Source: Chrysomallon squamiferum
Lineage: Eukaryota; Mollusca; Gastropoda; Neomphalida; Peltospiridae
Assembly: GCA_012295275.1 (NCBI GenBank)
Contig: CM022679.1
Location: 12,205,915 to 12,269,914, forward strand
Length of the DNA: 64,000 nucleotides
Reading direction: 5' to 3'
Every line of letters begins with the position of its first letter. The stretch's first letter is position 1. The translations under genes and the position numbers were made by a program. Of this stretch, positions 1 through 10,300 are shown piece after piece. The notes beneath the pieces were generated by a model, which did no database searches, was not told the origin of the DNA, and worked only from the letters and a program-made list of their open reading frames with translations.

Positions 1-30
1 ATGAAGAAATTTCAGGAAATTTTAAAGTCA
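1..30 (+). CDS. Plus-strand gene, partial exon at window edge
   Basis: Reading from base 3 gives EEISGNFKV plus one base, which joins in phase to the next exon. The donor would be TCA|GTATTG, which is weak, so this exon is tentative. Confidence 0.35.
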
Positions 31-681
31 GTATTGTAAAACCTATAATATGTTTAAAAACAACAACTCCAGCTCTTTATTTCTAATATATAAAAAAAAA
101 TGTATAATAATAAATAAAAAATAAATAGTAATAAAACCCCAAGTAATTCTCAGACTTATAACTTTTATTTTTTTTTTCAGATCTTTACACCATTAAACGT
201 TTCATACAGGAAATGATAAGAGCTATGGTTCTTATAAGACACGTAAGCAAAATCAGGACCCAAAAAATAAAAAAATAAGAAATAAAAAAAATAAAAATAA
301 TATAAAAATAATAATAATAATAATTAAATAAATGAACATTATATGTATTTAAAATATGTATCTAATGAACTTATATTGAAAGGTTTTTCCACTTTATTTA
401 TAAACATACCTGTAGAGGCATTTTTGCTAATTCCTTTCAATAGATAACACATTAAACATAGTAAAACATTTTTTTATTATAAATTTACAGCTAAAAGACT
501 TTCCACTGATTCTTTTCTATCAAGATAATAAATTAAAAAAATTAAAAATTAAAAAATGCCAACTCTCTATGCTATAAATCCTTTTCTAAATGGTTCTTCA
601 GCTATCTAGACTTTATCATAACACATATACATACACAAAATTACATTAAAATATTATGTACATAATTACTTTTTTAAATTC

Positions 682-739
<58 letters not shown>

Positions 740-3700
740 TTGTTGCACAGAATAAGCCATTAGCAAAGATACGAAAGAAACTGAGTGGCAAAGAAGGAAA
801 AACTCAAAGAGGTCTGGGCCAACTTTTATCTGATACAGTAAGGCTGTTTAAATATAATTTTTTGTTACATTTTTAACTTGATTTTTATCACATTAAAAAA
901 TATTTAAAAAGTTAGGAAGTAAACATATAAAAAATAATTTTGAGACTGATGGCTGTGAAAAAGATATTTGAAAATTATTTTGCCTCTTTCATTTTCACTG
1001 ATTCTCTAGCACATAATTACTTGTTTTGATGAAAGAATTCTAAATGTAATGAAAGTATGAACATTTAATTAAAATGAGATAATATATGTATAACTTTAAA
1101 TCCTAAGAAAATTTGATTAAAGATAAAAAGGAGTGATGGAATACTACTAATGATAATACTAATACTAATAATACAATTATTATTATTATTGCTATTGTGA
1201 GTGGCAGTAGTGGTGGTGGTAGCAGCAGTATAAAGATATAACATTTAAATAAAAACAAAATTATTCACCTAATATCAGTATACCAATCTATATATATATA
1301 TGTTACAGTTAATGTGTCCAGCCAGTCATTTGGCCAAATGACTGACAGATTTCCTGATAGGGAATTTTAAATTCAGTCATTATGTCAAGTTTTGTAAAAA
1401 AAACTTTTTTCATGTTTTGTTTTTGTTTTGTACTAATCAGCCTGTGTCCTTTGTGAGCAGTTTGTACAAATGTTTATTTTACATCTTATTTGAACTTTGT
1501 TGTCTTTGTTTTTTACTAATCAGCCTATGTCCTTAAAGCAACACTAAGATTACACTACTCTGAACATCCAAATCCCTTGGCCTATAAATATTTGGGCCAT
1601 TATAGTTCAGGTATCAGTTGTCAATATGGAGCTTTCAGTAGAAGATATGTTCCAAAATGAGTTATATGAGTACTTTTTGTTGATAAATGAACTGAAGCAT
1701 TTAAATGAACAATCATCAGCTAAGTAACACCAAGGTTATTATCTTCTGTCCAAGCATGAGATTCTTCAGTGTGGTGATGTTGAGACGTTGATAAGACATC
1801 GCGAATCCAATGATGACCTGATGCAGTATTACGTGCACATCAAAGAGAAATTAGATGTTATCAAATGTGCCCACATTGCCACTGGCCATGGTGGTCGTGA
1901 TCGAATGGTAAACGAGTTAGGCAAGAAGTATGCCAATGTTACCAGGGATTCTATTGAACCAATGACAAAGGGTGTGGTTGTCTGAGCAATCTTGTCCAAA
2001 GAGTTCTCTGCTTGTGGCCAAGTAATCTCATCAATATGCAATTGTTACCACATGGTTCTTTCAAGTGGATTATGGTATATCTTACAAAGTTTGTTGTTAT
2101 CCGCCCCTGACATCAAAGCGAGCTCATACCAACTCATGGACATATTTCTGCTATTCAGTGTTGTAGAGCAACAACGGTTCCAAATTTACAGCTTAAATCA
2201 TTTCCAATTTGAAGGAGTTGTGGCCAGAGCTAGTTATGGTGCATGATAAACCATGCCACCCACAGATTCAAGGTTCTGTAGAACATGCGAAATATGACAT
2301 TAAAGACATGCTTCTTGCGTGGATAAATGAGAATGATACCACTGTTGGTGTTAAATTTGTTCAGTTTCAATGCTGAAATAAAACAGTCACTTTATACAAC
2401 AGAAACAAGCCGAGGGTGTTGTTAAGAAAAGTTACATGATTATGAAGGATGGTACCATTGGTGATAACGTAGCTGTAAACATTCCATCTGTTTACAGGGG
2501 ACGAGGTTATCCCAGAAATGTTCTAGGTGTTATATTAGCTGTAGAAAATGGACAATATACCCTTGGTTGCCTTTCTGGTATTCTGAAAGGGAAATATAGT
2601 CGACACCAGTTTGATTTATGTCCTCAGAGACTCCTGAGTGGATCTGACATTAACTATGTGTTGCTTCCTCAAGCCAAGAAAAAGGAGTCTCAACACGGTG
2701 GTCAGGGTTTCATCAAGTGCAATTGTAATGGACCTAAGAGATGTCGGAGTAAGCGATGTGCTTGTTTCAAAATAAAGTTTTGTGTAATACCAGATGTCAC
2801 AACAGTATAAATTGTTTAAATAAATGAAGTATGTATTATATGTCACCAATACATTATACTGGTAAGCAATGTGTTTGTTTCAAAAATAATGTTTTGTGTA
2901 ATAGCAGATGTCACAACAGTATAAATTGTTTAAATAAATGAAGTATGTATTATGTGTCACCAATGCATTATACTGGTAAATTATGTGTTACATGATTTTG
3001 ATTATTCAGTAGAGATGAAACATAGTTTAGTTATTAGAAAACACCCAAGAAATACCTTTTAGTCGTTTGGCCAAATGACTGAAAATTTTAGACATTTGTA
3101 TTCCTTTGCAGGAATCTGAAGCTATATCTCTTACAATGAATTTACAGTCATTATTGGATATAAGCCTTAAGGAAAAAGAATCAGATGAACTGTGAGTAAA
3201 ATATCTAAAACAAAACAAAAAACAACATTTTTTCACCATGTATAATTGTTTTTGTTTTTTCTCAACAGATAAAATATCCTTAAACAAAATCATATCACTG
3301 AAAAATAAATCAGTTTCTAGAACTGGTTGTTTTTCTAAATAAATGAAGTATGCTTAATAAATAAATAAATAAATAAATAAGGAAAAAAAAAACAACAACA
3401 CATAGGCCTAACTTTTTGTTGAAAGGCATTTTGTCAATGAAACAAGTTATAAATAATAATTTATAATGGGATATATTTGGTGCAAAATTCCGAAATCTGA
3501 AATTACAGAAATCTTCTTACCTGAAGATATATAGTACATTATTGTTCCAAAATCAGATGATAAGTTGATATAAAGTTATTTAGGAATTGATACACAAACA
3601 TTTTTTTCATTAGTAATATAGATAAAACTATAGAATTAGAACTGTCAAGAAGTAAATCAGCACACGATGTTTGGTATGAAAGAAGTCATGGACAGTTACA

Positions 3701-5556
3701 TGAAACAAGACCTGGATTTGATCAAGGTCCAGTCCGTGGAACATATCGAGGATTAGGTGGAAGATTGGATCAAGTATTAGACCGAGAAACATATCAAGGA
3801 ATGGCCCGGCAGAGAGTACGGGAATTACTCCTTGAAAGAAATCAAGGATTTGATCGTGAAAGAGATCCAACATATCTAGAAAGAGATCAAACATTAGGCC
3901 ATGAAACATATCGAAGATCACCTAGAGAAAACTTTTTGGAATATCTTGGTGAAACAGATCAAAGATTAGGACGTGAAACTCATCAAGTTTTGGGACAAGA
4001 GAAAGTTTGGGTACCTCCAAGTGAAACAGATCAAAGATTAGGCCGTGAAACTCATCAAGTTTTGGGACAAGAGAAAGTTTGGGTACCTCCAAGTGAAACA
4101 GATCAAAGAGCAGGCCGTGAAACTCATCAAGTTTTAGGACAAGCGAAAATTTGGGTACCTCCAAGTGAAACAGATCAAAGAGCAGGCCGTGAAACTCATC
4201 AAGTTTTAGGACAAGCGAAAATTTGGGTACCTCCAAGTGAAACAGATCAAAGAGCAGGCCGTGAAACTCATCAAGTTTTGGGACAAGTGAAACAGATCAA
4301 AGAGCAGGCCGTGAAACTCGAGGACAAGAGAAAGTTTGGGTACCTCCAAGTGAAACAGATCAAAGAGCAGGCCGTGAAACTCGAGGACAAGAGAAAGTTT
4401 GGGTACCTCCAAGTGAAACAGATCAAAGAGCAGGCCATAAAACATATCGAGAATTAAGCCTGAAAATACCAATGGAAAGAGATCAAAGATTAGCTTATGT
4501 AAGGGATGAAAGAGATCAAGGATTAACCCAAAGGACAGATCAAGGATTAACCCGAAGGACAGATCAAGGATTTGTTTTAGAATCAGACTGGGGATTCACA
4601 CCTGAAACACAATATGTAACAGGAGCAAGACTGAAACAAAAATTCCGTTCCCTGCCTGAAAAACTACCAAAGAATATAGAATACAGCATCACATCAGATA
4701 GGTTTGAGAAAGGGGTAACTATCCTACTGTCTTATTAATATAAGAATATTTTCAGTTTCTGAATCTCAATAGTTAACTATCCATGTAGTCGTATTATAAT
4801 TAGTTGGTTTCCCTGAATGAAAAGTAAATAATCTTTAAAAGATCATTAAATGGAAAAGGTGAATAAATGGCAAATAGTCATGGTGAAATAATAACTTTTA
4901 TTCGTAATGGATTCATAGATATCTGTTAGTGTTTTTTTTTTTTACATCTTTTCAAATTCTGTGAACAAGAAACCTCAGTATAAAGTCTGATAGTATATTA
5001 CAGTAACTGTTATAGGATAATGATTATGATATTAATATAACAACTGCAACAACAATTAAGGGACTGTAATACTAGTACTAATAATAACAACAGTTAAAAA
5101 CAACAATTATGCTGATAATGATTATAAGGATGATGACAATGATAAAATCAACAACAACAAAATAACAATAATAAAGAGTAATTCAAATTGAATAAAATTT
5201 TCATTGTCGATTGCATTGTTAATAAATTTTATTCTGATAATATCTCTTTTATAATGATAGGAACAAAGGTTTCCTGCGGGTACCCATGTGATGCCTCCAG
5301 CTGACATGATGAAAAGGGATGATTACCAAAGACAGTATGCCTCTCCATCCAGAAAAGAAATGGAATCAAAAACACCAAGAGAAAAGGCTGCGGCAGCTGA
5401 AATTACTTTGGTACATCATTATATAAACATAATATGTAACAGGACCAACATTCAACATTGAAACAAAAATAATTTTCCCACCCTGAAAAAGTTCCAACAA
5501 ATATAGAATATATTTTATATGTGATAATGTGCTAATGTATGTGTAATGTGTGTGCA

Positions 5557-5614
<58 letters not shown>

Positions 5615-5973
5615 AGAGACTGTTAAACAGATTCATAGAAAGGCCATTTTTATTTTAATATATCTTTAAAATTAATTTCAGAAATTATTTGAAAACAAAT
5701 CTTCACCATCTCTCCTAGATAGCGAAACAGATGTCTTTTCAGAAAAAAAGAGTGAAGAAGCTATTTCACAACAGAAAAATGTTGGTATTTATAAAAAAAA
5801 AGACCGGGAGGAAGCAGAAATAAAACAGATAACAACACCTTTATTAAGAGTATGTTTCTAGAGCAGTTACTTCAACCAGTAAAACAAAATAATAACATGT
5901 CTTCAGTTTGTTTTATCTCACACTAACTCTAACAGTCTCTCTAAATTTTTAAAAGATAAAAGGGAATATACTG

Positions 5974-6038
<65 letters not shown>

Positions 6039-7341
6039 ACAAACACACACACACACACTACATAAATATATACAAAATAACTGGTGGCTATCTTAAGATA
6101 TCAGCTTTTTTCTGTGAAGGTTTGATAGCCAAATTGAAATTCAACAGGTGCAGAATAAATCTGATATCTTAAGACACTAATCAGTTATTTAATTAACCTG
6201 CAGTTCCAAATAACACAAAAATTAAATAACTTAACTGTTTATCAACTCACCTCTCTCTAGAGTAGTAGATGCATACATATTCATTTTTTTATTGCCTACA
6301 TAGAACAAAACAGTTCTTAAATTAATGGGAGGGGGTTGTGATCAAAACGTTTTTTTAATATCTAAACCAGCATCTAAACGAATAAAGAAATAACTGAAAA
6401 TAAATATGGTTTTCAATCAAAAAGCTATAGTTTTGGTAAAAAAATCCAAAAGATATTGAAATGTATCTTGTCATCCTATCTTGCCATTACGTATGGAGAT
6501 TGCAGATAAAATATATATATATACTTATTGATATGTTTGAAAAAATAGTTGTGTATATATGTATATGCACATGCATGTATATACTGTTTATTTTAGGAAG
6601 TAAGTCTTGAAAAGATAAGATATATGTTAACTCCTGAAGACAGTTCATCAAAAGAAAAAGTCGAAGCAACTTTTGGAGGGAAAAAGGTAAAAATAAGAAC
6701 ATCATTTGAATAATGATCTCAGACAGTCATTCCAGAATATACACACTCCAAAAGTATTTATTTAAGGAAATTAAATTTAACAAATACACACAATTCCAAG
6801 TTTTAATTCAACTAATGAGACTTTAGAAAATATTAGATGTTAAGATTACATTCCTAAAACTCTTCTATGGGTGAAAATATTTATTAGAAAATAAGTTGTT
6901 AATAGGAAAAAGAAACTGATTAAACGTTTTATTGAGAAAAGAAACAATATGTAAAGATTTCTGTTTTGTTGAATTTCAGTTTCCAGTTTTAACATCCACC
7001 ACATCTAGAGAAAGTACAGACGAAATGAAATCGGAGATTACAAGGAGTATGTCTGATTCAGTCTCTGAGTTGGAAGATTCAGAATATCAGGTACATTTCA
7101 ATTTAGGTGTTTCATCTGATATTTTAAAAGCTCATAAACATTTTAAAGTGTAACATAAGCACCATGCAAATAAATATACATGACAGAACCATGCAGTGAT
7201 TAAAAAAAAATTTTACCTTGCATGGATAACTGATACATCTTAAAAACTGCTAAATTGTTTTAAGAAAGAGAAATATATGTTTAGAAGTGTGTCTTGGTCT
7301 AAGAAAAGTAAATCTTATTTATTGCTTTCATTACATTATTA

Positions 7342-7391
<50 letters not shown>

Positions 7392-10300
7392 TACAGGTAT
7401 GTTTATGTATGTATATGTATATGTTGGGTTTTTAAATTTTATTTTATTTCTTATTTCATTTTATTATATTATTATTATTTTTTATTTTATATATTTTTGT
7501 ATTATTATTTTCATTAAGGTAGTACACTTATAATTATTGCTGTTCTTGTTTTATTTTTCATTGAAGGAAGATGACAAAATACTCTATGCTATACCAGCTA
7601 AACTAAAGAATGAAAATCTACTAAAACTGTCAAAAGCTTTGGAAGAAAAAAAAGTCACAAAAGACCTTTATCAGGTACATATGAATATCCACATGAAGGG
7701 AGAAACATAAGAAATATTTGATCTAACACTAGTCTATGGTTATATGACATATATATATCATTAAGTATCACATGGTAATGAATATCTTTATTGAAACAAA
7801 AAAAACAGTTAAATATATTCTGCTTACTTCCAATTTTATATTTCATTTGTTTGTTGCCATCCAGTTTTGATTAATAACAAAAGATAACAATAAAAATAGT
7901 TTGAAGTTCAAAGATATAGGGGTAGCATCATTTTTCTATAGTTGTGATAGGGTGGACCAGTTTGCTCTAAAGGGTCTTCTAGCATCAGTAACAAGACAAC
8001 TGTCAATTTTTTACATGCACACACTGATGTTATAACTCAGTCTGTGAAGAAAACAATAGTTGTATTCAGGTATTTTGTAACAGCACTATTTTGTTTCATA
8101 ATTACTAAGAGATATCCAGAATGCTGAAGAAAGAAATTCCCTCTATCATTACAAAATCATATTGTGTTAATTTAAAAACATGTTCATGTGTTGCAAAATC
8201 AATATGATTATTTAGTCATTCTTTCATTTTTATTATTTGTGAAGCTTTGTTTATGATCTTTTTGTTAAAAAATGAAATGTATTAAAAAAAGTTAATTTAA
8301 AAAGATTAATTACTAAATTAAAATAGCCACAATCTAATTAATATTTATTTTCTGTTAACATCCAGCTGGCAAAAAGTGTCACCATGGATCCACTGTTAAT
8401 TACACAGGACCATTTTTTCAGAGCAATAAAAAAATTTATTTCATTCCGATCAGCGAAGATGGGCAAGAAAGTAGGTTCAAAAATGGATGGTGAGCAAAAT
8501 TGAACATTTTAAATACTTAGTTTAGAATGCCATTTGTAGGAATATATTTTGATCAAAATGTTTTTAAGATTTTGTATGTTATTTGTATGTACTAATATTA
8601 GAAATAGTAATTAACAGTGATTATAGGTTAGATATATTGAAAAGCGGGATAATATTGATAATAAGAACAAGTTAAAAAAGGATAAATTATCAGGTAAATA
8701 AAAATTTATATAAATTGAAACCAACTAATGTTGTACTACACCATTTCTTGGAACTGAATGTTTTGGGGTTTAAATGTATTTGCACGCATTTATTATTTTT
8801 TTAAATTTAATTTTGTAGAAATGACAGACGAGGATAGTACAACCAAAAGTAATGATGAAATGCCAATCCAGATCCTTCATTATTATGAAAGAATGCGTTA
8901 TCGTATTCGAAATCGTATCTCAACACCAAAAGTAGAATTAGAAAAACTTCAAACTGAAAAACAAGATATGTTCTTAATTATCTGGTCATTGTGAGTAATG
9001 ATTTATTAACACTTCAATAATTTATGATAAAAAATGTTTTCTTGAAAAGGTAATCTGATTCAAGAGAAAATACAATTTACCCATTTGAGTGTTAAAATGT
9101 TTTCTTTTTACAACCAAATGCGAATTTAATTGTATTGTCTTTTTAGTCATGTATGATTCTCTTATGTTTTCTTATTGTTTAAATACCCTTTTTTAATTCC
9201 TCCCCACTCTTCTTTGAATAATTATTTACGTGATTTTTGTGATTGTATTTTCATTGTACATACATTTTATATATCTGGTTCTGAACTGAACAAGTTCTTT
9301 AGACCAGATGACTTTATAGCATCTAGATAACCCAGCAAAATTAAATAATGCACTACAACAGAGCTACATTGCACATCAGTTGAATGAAGGGAGTAATTTG
9401 AATAGGTGAAATTGTAATGACAATCATTTGTATTAATTATTTTGACATATTATATGTTCATTCAGGTTCAAAGAAATGTTTCAAGAACATGGAATCAATC
9501 TTAACACGCCAGTTTTGAAAAAAGATAGAAAAGCATGTAAAAGGAAAAAATCATCAGTTTTAGGCTTTGAGTTACCAAAACTATTAGTGGACAGGCGTTC
9601 AACAGTTCCTTCAGTGACAGCCATAGCTCCTGATTTTATGGGAATTGTTGGGAAAAAAATTGGAGAGGCAACATGGAAACCTTCTGTAAGACTTCGTTTT
9701 ATGACTTCAAGTATCATGTAATGCATTGTAAAAACATCAGAAAAATAGTTTGTGTTTTTAGACAATATAAAAAAAAAGGAAATGAAACAAATGATATAAT
9801 TATAGTACACTATGGATTTTCATATTTCCCAACATTCAGTTACATGTAACTTAATTGCTTTTAAAATTTATATATATATATCTGTATGTGGATTTGTATG
9901 CCCTTTTTCCAATCATCTACAGAACTTACTGAATGTTTTGTTATATTTCTAAAAAAAGATTTATAATGAACTGTGGTGTTATTTCAGAACTCCACAGTAA
10001 AAATGTCAACAAAATCATCTGTTGTTACTCCAGTGATTTTAACCCTAGATGTTAATTCAAAGAAACTAATAACAAGGTAAGCATTCTTTGTAAACAGAGC
10101 CAAACAAAATTACATTTGTCAGGTAGATGAAGACATCTGCACTAAGAAGAAAGGTAAAGATAAAATTTGATAATAAATGTTGAAAACATCCACATACACA
10201 TACATACGCGCGCACACACACACACACGAACTGAAGGCCAGAAGTCACTTCACCACTTTCAAACCAAAAACATCCTGACACCCAAACAATGTGAGTGAGT

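Larger units (their letters stand above)
1324..3080 (+). mobile_element. Degenerate KRBA2/Ginger-like integrase element
   Basis: Each end carries the same palindrome: AGTCATTTGGCCAAATGACT at 1324-1343, and a one-mismatch copy at 3061-3080. Between them lie decayed pieces of a KRBA2-like integrase, in order: an N-terminal segment from 1626, the zinc-binding H-H part with GHGGRDRM (about 1863-1905), KGVVV, QLMDIFLLF, a late core piece (HPQ, IKDMLLAW) and a C-terminal module with GDNVAV and a Cys-rich tail. No target-site duplication is evident. The element lies inside an intron of the plus-strand gene. Family assignment rests on remembered family signatures, not a search. Confidence 0.75.

Noticed and set aside
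2616-2849. Minus-strand frame over the integrase C-terminal module
   Set aside because: Antisense to recognisable KRBA2-like sequence.
3628-4472. Antisense open frames opposite the coding minisatellite (FDLFHLEVPK repeats)
   Set aside because: They mirror the sense repeat; the sense strand has matching splice sites and neighbouring exons.
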